Assembly: GCA_963774625.1 (NCBI GenBank)
Contig: CAVZFQ010000013.1
Location: 124,001 to 188,000 of the forward strand
Origin: VAXT01 sp963774625
GTDB taxonomy: Bacteria > Actinomycetota > Thermoleophilia > Gaiellales > Gaiellaceae
Direction of reading: 5' to 3'
DNA length: 64,000 nucleotides
The notes under the pieces are model-generated. The model was given only the letters and a program-made list of their open reading frames with translations, ran no database searches and was not told where the DNA came from. This document shows positions 44,336 through 52,845 of this stretch, piece by piece. Positions within the stretch are counted from its first letter, which is position 1. The number at the start of each line of letters is the position of its first letter. The translations under genes were made by a program, and so were the position numbers.

Positions 44336-45544
44336 GTGGCGGTCACCGAACTAGCTCCACCGCCGGGCCTGGACGAACTGCGCGACCGCTATCGCGCCTT
44401 CATGGAGGAGCATCTCTACCCCGTCGAGGCGGAACTCGACCGGGAGGACGATCCTTCGCACCGAGTGATGGTCGAGCTGCGCGCCGCCGCGCGCGACTCC
44501 GGGCTCTGGGCGCCGCACCTGCCGCCGGAAGCCGGCGGGACCGGGCAGGGATTCCTCGTCTACGCGTACCTCAACGAGGAGATCGGGCGGAGCGTCTGGG
44601 CCCAGCTCATGTTCGGCTGCCAGGCTCCGGATGCGGGAAACGGCGAGATCCTGCACCTGTTCGGCACCCCGGAGCAGAAGGAGCGCTGGCTACGGCCGCT
44701 CGTGGCCGGGGACGTGCGCTCGTTCTTCTCGATGACGGAGCCCGACGTCTCCGGCTCCGATCCGACGGGGCTGAAGACGCGCGCAGTGCGCGACGGCGAC
44801 GAGTGGGTGATCGACGGGCGCAAGTGGTTCTCGTCCGGCGCGGAAGGAGCGGGCTTCGGGATCGTGATGGCGGTCACCGACCCGGACGCGGAGCCGCACC
44901 GCCGAGCGTCGCAGATCATCGTCCCGGCCGACGCGCCCGGGATCGACATCCGCCCGGTGCCGATCTTCGGGCACGCGGGTCGCGGCTGGACGACGCACTG
45001 CGAGGTCGACTACGACGGCGTGCGCGTACCGGTCGGGAACACGCTCGGCGAGGTCGGCGACGGCTTCCGGATCGCGCAGAAGCGACTGGGCCCGGGCCGC
45101 ATCCACCACGTCATGCGCTGGCTCGGCCAGATGCAGCGCGCGTTCGAGCTGCTGTGCCGCCGCGCACTCGAGCGGGAGGCTTTCGGCGGCCCGCTCGCGG
45201 AGAAGCAGACCGTCCAGAACTGGATCGCGGACTCGGCCGCCGAGATCCAGGCCTGCCGGCTGATGACGCTGGACGCGGCACACAGGATCGACGCGGGCGA
45301 CGAGGCCCGGGTCGAGATCTCGCTCATCAAGTTCTTCGCTGCGCGCGTCTTGAACGACGTGATCGACCGGGCGATCCAGGTGCACGGCGCGCTCGGCCTG
45401 ACCGACCGCACGCCGCTGGCGACCATGGCTCTTCATGCGCGCGGCGGGCGCATCTACGACGGCCCCGACGAGGTGCATCGCATGGTCGTGAGCCGGCGGA
45501 TCCTGAAGGAATTCAAAGGAGGGGGCTCGTGGCAGTTCAGGTAG
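44336..45544 (+). CDS. Acyl-CoA dehydrogenase family protein
   Basis: A 402-residue, full-length acyl-CoA dehydrogenase. Landmarks are FFSMTEPDVSGSDPTGLKTRAVRDGDEWVIDGRKWFSSGA (FAD and substrate binding), VPVGNTLGEVGDGFRIAQKRLGPGRI, and RALEREAFGGPLAEKQTVQNWIAD with IQVHGALGLTDRTPLA. It resembles ACAD11-like enzymes, which act on long or branched chains and whose gene often pairs with the phosphotransferase-family kinase found on the opposite strand here. The start is the GTG at 44336. It overlaps the following reductase gene by 16 bases. Confidence 0.93.
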   Translation: MAVTELAPPPGLDELRDRYRAFMEEHLYPVEAELDREDDPSHRVMVELRAAARDSGLWAPHLPPEAGGTGQGFLVYAYLNEEIGRSVWAQLMFGCQAPDAGNGEILHLFGTPEQKERWLRPLVAGDVRSFFSMTEPDVSGSDPTGLKTRAVRDGDEWVIDGRKWFSSGAEGAGFGIVMAVTDPDAEPHRRASQIIVPADAPGIDIRPVPIFGHAGRGWTTHCEVDYDGVRVPVGNTLGEVGDGFRIAQKRLGPGRIHHVMRWLGQMQRAFELLCRRALEREAFGGPLAEKQTVQNWIADSAAEIQACRLMTLDAAHRIDAGDEARVEISLIKFFAARVLNDVIDRAIQVHGALGLTDRTPLATMALHARGGRIYDGPDEVHRMVVSRRILKEFKGGGSWQFR

Positions 45545-46554
45545 GCACGCAGAACCGTCGGTGGACGATGGCGTCGCGCCCGGTCGGCTTTCCGACCGAG
45601 GCCGATTTCGCGTTCGACGAGGTCGAGGTCGGCGAGCCCGGGCCGGGCGAAGTGCTCGTGCGCTCGCTGTGGCTGTCGGTCGACCCGTACCAACGGGGCC
45701 GCATGAGCCAGATGCGCTCGTACGCGCGCTCACTCGAGGTCGGTGACGTGATCACCTCGCAGACCATTGGTGAAGTGGTCAAGAGCGAGGACTCGCGCTA
45801 CTCGCCCGGCGACCTCGTCATCGGCCAGCTCGGCTGGCAGGAGTATGCAATCGAGCGCGGTGGCAAAGTCCGGCTCGTCCCGGGCTTCCTCGATCCGCCG
45901 ACGCTCGCGCTCCACGCGGTCGGTGCGACAGGGTTCACGGCCTACTTCGGCCTGCTCGACGTGGGGCAGCCCAAGCCCAGCGACACGGTCGTCGTCTCGG
46001 GCGCTGCAGGAGCGGTGGGTCAGATCGTGGGCCAGATCGCGAAGATCGGCGGCTGCCGAACGGTCGGAATCGCCGGCGGGCCGGAGAAGTGCAAGGAGTG
46101 CCAGCTCCACGGCTACGACGTCGGGATCGACTACAAGGGCGACGACCTGCGGGCGGCGCTGAAGGAAGCGTGCCCGGACGGCGTCGACGTGTACTTCGAC
46201 AACGTCGGCGGCGAGGTCTCGCAGGCCGTCGTGTCACGCCTGAACGTCGGCGCGCGGATCGTCGTCTGCGGCCAGGTCTCGCAGTACAACCTCGATCGGC
46301 CCGAGCCGACCTTTCATCCCGGGGCGCTGATCGTCTACCGAGCGCGCATGGAGGGGTTCCTGGTCACCGACTACGCGCATCGTTGGAACGAGGCGGGCCT
46401 ACGCATGGCGCGCTGGGTGGCCGAGGGCAAGATCCACTGGACCGAGCACGTCACCGAGGGCCTGGAGAACACCCCGAAGGCCTTCATCGGGATGTTGAAC
46501 GGCGAGAACCGCGGCAAGGCCATCGTCAAGATCGCCGAACCCTCACGCGGGTAG
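45529..46554 (+). CDS. NADP-dependent medium-chain reductase (prostaglandin reductase/CurA-like)
   Basis: A 341-residue medium-chain dehydrogenase/reductase without structural zinc. Recognisable blocks are LSVDPYQRGRMSQ, the cofactor loop VVSGAAGAVGQIVGQIAKIGG, the NADP segment GIAGGPEKCKE, and VDVYFDNVGGEVSQAVVSRLNVGARIVVCGQVSQYN. It belongs to the leukotriene B4 12-hydroxydehydrogenase/curcumin reductase group, which reduces alpha,beta-unsaturated ketones and aldehydes. The GTG at 45529 has a strong site AAAGGAGGG just upstream, which decides this start inside the end of the preceding dehydrogenase gene. Confidence 0.93.
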   Translation: MAVQVGTQNRRWTMASRPVGFPTEADFAFDEVEVGEPGPGEVLVRSLWLSVDPYQRGRMSQMRSYARSLEVGDVITSQTIGEVVKSEDSRYSPGDLVIGQLGWQEYAIERGGKVRLVPGFLDPPTLALHAVGATGFTAYFGLLDVGQPKPSDTVVVSGAAGAVGQIVGQIAKIGGCRTVGIAGGPEKCKECQLHGYDVGIDYKGDDLRAALKEACPDGVDVYFDNVGGEVSQAVVSRLNVGARIVVCGQVSQYNLDRPEPTFHPGALIVYRARMEGFLVTDYAHRWNEAGLRMARWVAEGKIHWTEHVTEGLENTPKAFIGMLNGENRGKAIVKIAEPSRG

Positions 46555-46565
46555 GCTGTCCGCCA

Positions 46566-46637
46566 ATGAGAAACGCTCATGACTGCCCGTGCGGCCCGGA
46601 CTGCAAATGCGGCCCGAGCTGCCCCTGCCCGAGATAG
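46566..46637 (+). CDS. 23-residue Cys-rich, metallothionein-like peptide
   Basis: The ATG at 46566 is 11 bases after the reductase stop. The product has six Cys in three C-x-C pairs separated by G-P-D and G-P-S: DCPCGPDCKCGPSCPCPR, with one His and one Asp. Dense C-x-C arrays of this sort are the hallmark of metallothioneins, which bind zinc, copper or cadmium through thiolate clusters; known bacterial forms are 50 residues or more, so this is a miniature. It would be intracellular and co-transcribed with the dehydrogenase and reductase. No ribosome binding site is evident, so translational coupling is possible. The short size means chance cannot be fully excluded. Confidence 0.6.
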   Translation: MRNAHDCPCGPDCKCGPSCPCPR

Positions 46638-46652
46638 GCCCGACTCCGGGCG

Positions 46653-47072
46653 CTACTTGGCTCTGACCACCTGCGTGCAGCGGGCGCTTGCGATGTGCTC
46701 GCCTTCGGCGTCGTAGAGCTCCGCGGCGCAGAAGACGACTCGCTTCGTCCGGCGGACGACTCGGCCGTCGGCTCGCAAGACACCGGGCCGGCCGGCTCGC
46801 ATGAACTCGACACGCAGGTCGGCCGTCAGGAACGACTCGCCGGCCTCGAGCACGGTCGCGCACGCGCCGCCCATCGAGGTGTCGAGGATCGTTGCGACGA
46901 GCCCGCCGTGGACGATCGAGCCGTCACCGTCAGGGAACGTGTAGTCCTCCGTCGCGTCCCATTCGATCTCCATGCGCCCCGGCTCGGTGGCCGTGCGCCG
47001 GTAGCCGAGCGTGCGCCACACGTGCGGGCCATCGGGCCGGAGCTCCTCCCAGGGGCCTTCGCTTTCGCTCAC
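46653..47072 (-). CDS. PaaI-type hotdog thioesterase
   Basis: A 139-residue hotdog-fold protein. The core is DGDGSIVHGGLVATILDTSMGGACATVLEAGESFLTADLRVEFMRAGRPG, with the H-G-G motif and the catalytic acidic residue (D-T) on the central helix, then RRTKRVVFCAAELYDAEG. A further arm at the N-terminus contains WRTLGYRRTATEPGRMEIEWD. It should hydrolyse an acyl- or hydroxyacyl-CoA. The GTG at 47072 overlaps the stop of the upstream SDR by four bases (GTGA), which decides the start. Confidence 0.88.
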   Translation of the reverse strand: MSESEGPWEELRPDGPHVWRTLGYRRTATEPGRMEIEWDATEDYTFPDGDGSIVHGGLVATILDTSMGGACATVLEAGESFLTADLRVEFMRAGRPGVLRADGRVVRRTKRVVFCAAELYDAEGEHIASARCTQVVRAK

Positions 47073-47725
47073 GCCGAGTCGAAGAAGCGCGGGAACTCGT
47101 GCCGGGCCGGAGCGCGGCCCGGCAGGCACGTCCAGATCTGGCCGCTGGCCTCGTCTCGCGCCGCCGAGAGCACCGCGTCAGCGATCTCCTCGGGGCGCAT
47201 CAGCTCGATCCCGGCATCCAGCGTGCGTTGACGTAACGATCCGAGGAGCGGGGTGTCGACGATCCCGGGGCAGACGGCGCTGATCCGGATCCCGCGCTCG
47301 GCGAGCTGCGGCGCGACCGACCGCACGAAGCCGACGAGGAAGTGCTTCGTGCCGGAGTAGATCGGATCGGCAAACATCGTGGTCAGTCCTGCGAGCGACG
47401 CCGTGACGACAATTGCGCCGCCTTCGGGCATTACCCGTGCGAGCCGGCGAACGCCGAAGACGACGCCGTCGACGTTCGTCCCCACGATGCGGCGATATTG
47501 CTCGTCCGTCAACTCGCGCATGTCTGCTTCGCCCGTGCCGATGCCGGCGTTCAGGAACGCAAACTCGGCCGGCCCGACCGAATCCCAGGCCGATGTATCC
47601 GAGACGTCGAAGCCGTCGGCGATGTCGAGCACGCGCACGTCCGTCCCCCCGTCGCGAAGCGTCTCGACGACCGCCGCCCCGATCCCCGAGGCGCCGCCGG
47701 TGACGAGCGCGGTCTCAGGGAACAA
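47069..47725 (-). CDS. Short-chain dehydrogenase/reductase
   Basis: A 218-residue classical SDR, at the short end for the family. The cofactor motif is TGGASGIG near the N-terminus, NAGIG replaces the usual N-N-A-G, and the catalytic residues lie in TASLAG (Ser) and YSGTKHF (Tyr-x-x-x-Lys). The short D-I-A-D after beta-2 suggests NAD. The start is a TTG (47725) inside the end of the quinone reductase gene. The substrate is unknown; genes on either side suggest an acyl-CoA or ketone intermediate. Confidence 0.9.
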   Translation of the reverse strand: MFPETALVTGGASGIGAAVVETLRDGGTDVRVLDIADGFDVSDTSAWDSVGPAEFAFLNAGIGTGEADMRELTDEQYRRIVGTNVDGVVFGVRRLARVMPEGGAIVVTASLAGLTTMFADPIYSGTKHFLVGFVRSVAPQLAERGIRISAVCPGIVDTPLLGSLRQRTLDAGIELMRPEEIADAVLSAARDEASGQIWTCLPGRAPARHEFPRFFDSA

Positions 47726-48626
47726 GGACGACCTTGCCGACGCTCTTGCGCTCTTCGATCAGCCGGTGGGCCGCAGGCGCGTCCTCGAGCGGGAAGGTCG
47801 CGCCGACGAGCGGCTTCACCGCCCCCTGCTCCCACAGCGCGATCAGCTCCGCGGCCGCATCCCGCACGATCTCGGGCCGGAGCTTCAGCAGCCGCCCGAG
47901 GTAGAAGCCCTGCAGCGCGAGGTTGCGGCCGACCATCAGGGCCGTGTCGAGCGGATCCCACCAGCCGTCGGCGAACCCGATCGCGACGATCGTGCCGAGC
48001 GGGTTGAGGACACCGATGCTGCTTTTGAAGACGTCGCCGCCGACGGCGTCGAGCACGACGTCGGCCTGCACGCGGTCGGCGAACTCGTCGTAGCCGTACG
48101 CCTCGTCGGCGCCGAGATCGACCGCCACCTGCCGCTTCTCCTCGGAGCTCGCCGTCGCGACGACGGTCGCGCCCAGATGCTTCGCGAGCTGCACGCCCGC
48201 CGAACCAACCCCGCCGGCCGCGGCGTGGACGAGCACGGTCGCGCCCGGCCCGACCTGCGCCCGCCGGAGCGGGATCCAGGCCGTCAGGAACGTGATCAGA
48301 AACGACGCGCCCTCCTCAAACGAGGCCGACTCGGGCAAGGGGAAGAGCCAGGCCTCGTCCACGGTCGTGAGCTCCGAGTACCCGGTCGCACCCGAGGCCG
48401 TCATCACACGGCGACCGTCCACCTCGCCTGCGACCTCGCCGCCGAGCACGGTCGGCAGCGGAGGCGCCTGCGGGTACCGCCCCTGCCGTGTGAGCACGTC
48501 GGCGAAGTTGACCCCGGCCGCGCGAATGCGGACGAGCACCTGCCCGTCCCCGGGCTCGGGGTCAGGCAGCTCTGCGAGCTCGAGTTGCTCCGGGCCGCCC
48601 GGCTCGCGTAGGACGACCGCTCGCAT
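47715..48626 (-). CDS. NADPH:quinone reductase-like zinc-less alcohol dehydrogenase
   Basis: A 303-residue medium-chain reductase of the quinone oxidoreductase (QOR) group. It shows AAGVNFADVLTRQGRYP, the catalytic-domain motif GASFLITFLTAWIPL, the cofactor loop VHAAAGGVGSAGVQLAKHLGA and the terminal IEERKSVGKVVLVP. Zinc ligands are absent. It may reduce quinones, enals or enoyl-CoA-like substrates. It starts four bases after the ligase gene stops (minus strand), suggesting one operon. Confidence 0.93.
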   Translation of the reverse strand: MRAVVLREPGGPEQLELAELPDPEPGDGQVLVRIRAAGVNFADVLTRQGRYPQAPPLPTVLGGEVAGEVDGRRVMTASGATGYSELTTVDEAWLFPLPESASFEEGASFLITFLTAWIPLRRAQVGPGATVLVHAAAGGVGSAGVQLAKHLGATVVATASSEEKRQVAVDLGADEAYGYDEFADRVQADVVLDAVGGDVFKSSIGVLNPLGTIVAIGFADGWWDPLDTALMVGRNLALQGFYLGRLLKLRPEIVRDAAAELIALWEQGAVKPLVGATFPLEDAPAAHRLIEERKSVGKVVLVP

Positions 48627-48629
48627 CGC

Positions 48630-50231
48630 CTAGGCCTCGACGGGCTCCTCCGCGAACTGCTCCCGCAGCGCCGTCTTCTTGAACTTGCCGACCGACGTCT
48701 TCGGAATCTCCTCGACGAACTCGAAGCGATCGGGGAGCCACCACTTGGCGAACTTCGGCGCGAGGTGCTCGCGTAGCTCCTCGTCCGTAGCGGTCTGGCC
48801 CTCCTTCAGCACGACGACGGCCAGCGGCCGCTCGGCCCACTTCTCGTCCGGAATCGCGATCACGGCCGCCTCCGCCACGGCGGGATGGGCCATCAGAGCG
48901 TTCTCGACGTCGACTGACGAGATCCACTCGCCGCCGGACTTGATCACGTCCTTGGAACGGTCCTTGATCTGGATGAAGCCGCGCGGATGCATGGAGACGA
49001 TGTCGCCGGTCTTGAACCAGCCGTCCTCGGTCCAGCGGTCGGCCTGGGTGTCGTCCTCGTAGTACCCGGCGGCGACCCACGGGCCGCGCACCTCGAGCTC
49101 GCCCATCGACTCGGCGTCCCACGGCACCTCTTCCTCGCCGGCGCGGACGCGAATCTCGACGAAGGGCAGCGGGATGCCGGCCATCGCGACGTAGTCGTAC
49201 TTCGTGTCCTGGTCGGCCTGAGCGATGTCGCCGATGAAGTCGCTGACGGACGCGACCGGCGAGGTCTCGGTCATGCCCCAGCCCTGCACGACGTTGAGCC
49301 CGTGCCGCTCCTTGTAGGCCGCGATCATCGCGCGCGGCACGGCGGAGCCGCCGACCAGCATGCCCTGCATGTGCTCGAGGTCCCATTTGCCCGGCTCGGC
49401 GTCGAGCATCTGCAGCATCCCGAGCCAGATCGTGGGCACGCCGGCCGTCCAGGTGACCTTCTCCTGGACGAAGGCCTCGAGCAGGCTCTCGGGGTCGAGA
49501 TGAGGGCCGGGGAAGACGAGCTTCGTGCCGATCATCGCGGCGAGGTAGGGGTAGCCCCAGGCGTTCGCGTGGAACATCGGGACGACCGGGAGCAGCGTGT
49601 CGCTGTTGGCGACGCGGAGGCCGAGCGGCGAGGTGGTGGCGACACCGAGCGCGTGCAGGACCGTGGAGCGGTGCGAGTAGACGACGCCCTTGCAGCGACC
49701 CGTCGTTCCGCTCGTGAAGCACATCGCGGCGGCTGTGCGCTCGTCCAGCTGCGGGTCCTCCCACTCGTCGGCGCTCGCCGACTCGAGCAGCTCCTCGTAG
49801 CCGTCCTCGACGACGATCACGTGCTCGATCTTCGTCTGGTCCTTGAACTGGTCGAGCAGCGGCAGCAGGGCCTTGTCGACGATCACGGCCTTGTCGTGCG
49901 CGTGGTCGGCGACGTAGGCGAGGTCGCTCGGATGGAGGCGCAGGTTGAGCGTGTGCAGGACGAAGCCGCCGCACGGGATCCCGAAGTACGCCTCGAGGTG
50001 CTGGTAGTGGTTCCAGCACAGCGTGGCGACCCGATCGCCGGGCTCGAGGCCCAGCTTCTTCAGGGCGACGGCGAGCTGCTTGGCCCGCCGGGCCATGTCG
50101 CGGTAGGTGTAGCGGTGGAAGCTCTTGTCGGGGAGCCGTGTGACGACCTCCTGGTCGCCGAAGAACGTCTCCGCCCGCCTCAGGATTGGCGGCAGAGTCA
50201 GCTGGTAGTCGTCCATCATCAGGCCCTGCAT
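48630..50231 (-). CDS. Long-chain acyl-CoA ligase (AMP-forming)
   Basis: A 533-residue ANL-superfamily ligase. Motifs are CFTSGTTGRCKGVVYSHRS (P-loop, A3), GWGMTETSPVA (A5), GWFKTGDIVSMHPRGFIQIKDRSKDVIKSGGEWIS (A7/A8, ATP ribose and hinge) and the C-terminal Lys in PKTSVGKFKKTALRE (A10). It activates a fatty or related acid to the CoA thioester. The ATG at 50231 is picked over one at 50255 because a perfect AGGAGG lies seven bases upstream of it and the family N-terminus M-x-x-L-M-M-D begins there. The neighbouring reductase, SDRs and dehydrogenases should act on its products. Confidence 0.95.
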   Translation of the reverse strand: MQGLMMDDYQLTLPPILRRAETFFGDQEVVTRLPDKSFHRYTYRDMARRAKQLAVALKKLGLEPGDRVATLCWNHYQHLEAYFGIPCGGFVLHTLNLRLHPSDLAYVADHAHDKAVIVDKALLPLLDQFKDQTKIEHVIVVEDGYEELLESASADEWEDPQLDERTAAAMCFTSGTTGRCKGVVYSHRSTVLHALGVATTSPLGLRVANSDTLLPVVPMFHANAWGYPYLAAMIGTKLVFPGPHLDPESLLEAFVQEKVTWTAGVPTIWLGMLQMLDAEPGKWDLEHMQGMLVGGSAVPRAMIAAYKERHGLNVVQGWGMTETSPVASVSDFIGDIAQADQDTKYDYVAMAGIPLPFVEIRVRAGEEEVPWDAESMGELEVRGPWVAAGYYEDDTQADRWTEDGWFKTGDIVSMHPRGFIQIKDRSKDVIKSGGEWISSVDVENALMAHPAVAEAAVIAIPDEKWAERPLAVVVLKEGQTATDEELREHLAPKFAKWWLPDRFEFVEEIPKTSVGKFKKTALREQFAEEPVEA

Positions 50232-50274
50232 TGGATCCTCCTGGGTCGGTCGCATGGGAATCGTCGCATCTCGT

Positions 50275-51085
50275 CTAGTCGCGTAGCAAGAGCCGTTCGT
50301 AGACCCTGTCGCGCGCCCGAGCCGGGAGGCGCTCGACGCCCGCCCGAATCCGAGCGTCTTTCCCCACCAGGTAGCGGGCGCGGGGCCGCTCGGAGGTCAG
50401 CGCGCTCTCGACCACCTCGGCCACCTTCTCGGCGGGAGCGCCGCCGGCGCCGCGCTTCGCGGCCACGCGCCTGAACGCTGCAACGCGATCGCCGTACAGG
50501 TCGGCCGCGCCGCGATCGTCCGAGGCGAGCAGCTCGTCGGCCTTCTCCGCTCCGCGTGTCCAGATCGGCGTCTTGATCGAGCCCGGCTCGACGATCGAGA
50601 CCCGGATCCCCCAGGGCCGGAGCTCGAGCCGCAGGGAATCGGCGACCGCTTCGAGCGCGTGCTTCGACGCGGCGTAGGGCCCGAGGAAGGGCAGCGCGCT
50701 CTTGCCGGCGATCGAGCCGACGAAGACGATCCGGCCGCGGGCGCGGCGGAGCGCGGGCAGAAAGGCCTGCGTCACCGCGACCTGGCCGACGAGGTTCACC
50801 TCGAGCTGATGCCGAAGCTCGTCGAGCGGGACGAACTCGAGCGGCATCGCGATCGCGATCCCCGCGTTGTTCACGAGCGCGTGGAGCTCCTCGACGCCTT
50901 CGGCCGCCGCGTGGATCTGGGCGGGGTCGGTCACGTCGAGCATGCACTTCCTCGGTGCCCTCGGGCGCCTCGCCCGGCCGGCGCACGCCCGCGAGCACCC
51001 GCCAGCCCGAGCGCGCGAGCCGGGCGGCGCAGGCCTCGCCGATGCCCGAAGACGCGCCGGTGACCAGCGCCGTCCGGACGCTCAA
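50275..51085 (-). CDS. Short-chain dehydrogenase/reductase (one-base frameshift)
   Basis: About 270 residues in two frames. The first gives RTALVTGASSGIGEACAARLARSGWRVLAGVRRPGEAPEGTEEV with the cofactor loop. The second, from about 50943, gives MLDVTDPAQIHAAAE, ALVNNAGIAIAMPLEF, IVFVGSIAGKSALPF (Ser), YAASKHALEA (Tyr-x-x-x-Lys) and VEPGSIKTPIW. An extra base at about 50944 separates them. The family resembles the retinol/17-beta-hydroxysteroid type SDR, which may act on larger hydrophobic alcohols. A TTG at 51085 overlaps the dehydrogenase stop. Confidence 0.86.
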
Positions 51086-51696
51086 TCGAGTAGCCAGGCG
51101 GCGATCTTGGCCCGCTGCTTGCGCGGGTAACCGTCGTACGCCTGAATCCAGAGCGCGCGCTTGTAGTACTCGTGGAGCACGTGCTCCCAGGTGAAGCCGA
51201 TGCCCCCGTGCACCTGGATCGAGCGCTCGCAGGCGACCACCGCCGCGTCGCTCGCGTACGCCTTCGCGGCCGCCGCCGCGATCGTCGCCTGCTCGTCGTC
51301 CTCGGCGACGGACCATGCCGCCCAGTAGGCGAGCGAGCGCGCTAGCTCCGTTTCGACGTACGTGTCCGCGAGAGCGTGCGAGACCGCCTGGTAGACACCG
51401 ATCTTGCGCCCGAACTGCTCGCGGTCCTTCGCGTACTCGACCCCGAGGTCGAGCGCCTTCTGCGAGATGCCGACCGCTTCGAGCGCGAGCGCGGTCAGGC
51501 GCTCGTTCTCGGGCCGCGTCTCGTCGAAGAGCGACTCGCCGAGGTTCGCGCGGCCGGCTTCCTCGTACAGGATCGCCTGGTCGACGAAGCCGAGCTCGGC
51601 GGCGGCGATGTCCTCGCGGCTCCAGCCGCCGTTGCCGAGCGCCTCGCGCGCCTCGCGGCGCAGCAGCTCCTGCTCTTCGGTGAACGCGAACTGCAT
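51082..51696 (-). CDS. Acyl-CoA dehydrogenase-like protein lacking the middle beta domain
   Basis: A 204-residue protein that is little over half the normal length. Its first 65 residues match the N-terminal helical domain (FAFTEEQELLRREAREAL, DQAILYEEAGRANLGESLF). It then jumps, in frame, to the start of the C-terminal helical domain (ALALEAVGISQKALDLGVEYAKDREQFGRKIGVYQAVSHALADT and IQVHGGIGFTWEHVLHEYYKRA). The central beta domain of about 110-130 residues, which holds FAD and substrate contacts, is missing. It overlaps the full dehydrogenase gene upstream by an ATGA, as in heterodimeric FadE pairs of Actinobacteria. So it may be a non-catalytic subunit or an internal deletion. Confidence 0.82.
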   Translation of the reverse strand: MQFAFTEEQELLRREAREALGNGGWSREDIAAAELGFVDQAILYEEAGRANLGESLFDETRPENERLTALALEAVGISQKALDLGVEYAKDREQFGRKIGVYQAVSHALADTYVETELARSLAYWAAWSVAEDDEQATIAAAAAKAYASDAAVVACERSIQVHGGIGFTWEHVLHEYYKRALWIQAYDGYPRKQRAKIAAWLLD

Positions 51697-52790
51697 CAGC
51701 GCGACCTCGGGAGGCCGAGCACGCGCTCGGCGATGATGTTGCGCAGGATCTCGGAGGTCCCCGCCTCGATCGTGTTGCCGCGGCTGCGCAGCTGCTGGTG
51801 GCGCCAGTAGCCGTCGTCCTCGCCCTCCAGGATCTCCATGGCGAGCTTCGTCAGCCGCTGGTTCTGCTCCGACCAGTGCAGCTTCGCGCCCGAGCCCTCC
51901 GGGCCGGGGATGCCGGTCTTCATCAGCGCGGTCAGCGAGCGGTAGTTCGTGAACTTGAGAGCCTGCATCTCGATCCACTCCTGCGCGACGCGGTCGCGGA
52001 TGATCGGATCGTCTGCGCCGCGCTCCTTCACCAGGGCGACGAGCTTCTGCACCTGCGACTCCAGCACGCCGCTGAGCGCGAAGCCGAGCGTGCCGCGCTC
52101 GTGCAGGAGCGTCGTCATCGCCACCTGCCAGCCGCCGCCGATCTCGCCGAGCAGGTTCCCTCGCGGGACCTTCACGTCGGTGAGGAAGATCTCGTTGAAC
52201 TCCGCTTCGCCCGTGATCTGGCGCAGCGGCCGCACCTCGACCCCCGGGCTCTTCATGTCCACGATCAGGTACGTGAGGCCCGCGTGGGACTCGGAATCCG
52301 GGTCGCTGCGGCCGACGAGGATGCAGTGGTCGGCGATGTGCGCGAAGGACGACCAGACCTTCTGGCCGGTCACGTTGAAATGGCTGTCGGTGACCTCGAT
52401 GCGAGTCCCCACGGCCGAGAGGTCGGACCCCGCGCCCGGCTCCGAGAAGCCCTGGCACCAGATCTCCTCGGCCGAGAGGATCTTCTTCAGGTAGCGGCGC
52501 TTCTGCTCCTCGCTGCCGTGCGCCATGATCGTCGGGCCTGCCATGCCGAGCCCGATCACGCCCATGTGCTGCGGCGCCCCCGCGCGGGCGAACTCCTCGA
52601 GCACGATCGCCTGGTGGCTGTAAGGCGCGCCCTTGCCGCCGTACTCCTCGGGCCAGGTCAGGCCCGCGTAGCCCGCGTCGTAGATCTTCCGGCTCCACTC
52701 GCGGCTGTCGTCGGCGGGCAGGTTCTCCTCGAGCCAGCGGCGGACCTCGCCGCGGAAAGCTGCTTCGTCTGGGCCGTCCCTGAGGTCCAC
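51696..52790 (-). CDS. Acyl-CoA dehydrogenase (large subunit of a FadE pair)
   Basis: A 364-residue acyl-CoA dehydrogenase. It shows YAGLTWPEEYGGKGAPYSHQ, CQGFSEPGAGSDLSAVGTRIEV (FAD/substrate), VTGQKVWSSFAHIADHCILVGR and the terminal RSRGNTIEAGTSEILRNIIAERVLGLPR, where the G-T-S-E-I-x-R-N-I motif is typical of the FadE28/FadE34 branch. Those enzymes oxidise steroid side-chain or other bulky acyl-CoAs as alpha2beta2 heterotetramers, and the adjacent shorter gene is the natural partner. The start is a GTG, divergent from the next dehydrogenase. Confidence 0.93.
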   Translation of the reverse strand: MDLRDGPDEAAFRGEVRRWLEENLPADDSREWSRKIYDAGYAGLTWPEEYGGKGAPYSHQAIVLEEFARAGAPQHMGVIGLGMAGPTIMAHGSEEQKRRYLKKILSAEEIWCQGFSEPGAGSDLSAVGTRIEVTDSHFNVTGQKVWSSFAHIADHCILVGRSDPDSESHAGLTYLIVDMKSPGVEVRPLRQITGEAEFNEIFLTDVKVPRGNLLGEIGGGWQVAMTTLLHERGTLGFALSGVLESQVQKLVALVKERGADDPIIRDRVAQEWIEMQALKFTNYRSLTALMKTGIPGPEGSGAKLHWSEQNQRLTKLAMEILEGEDDGYWRHQQLRSRGNTIEAGTSEILRNIIAERVLGLPRSR

Positions 52791-52845
52791 GACGCTTAGC
52801 CTATAACGGTGATCGAGACCGTCACCAGCAAACTTCGGCGACGTC

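Noticed and set aside
43312..44346. Start of the LLM oxidoreductase at the GTG 44346
   Set aside because: It would overlap the divergent dehydrogenase start by 11 bases and adds a non-conserved leader; the GTG at 44316 suits the family better.
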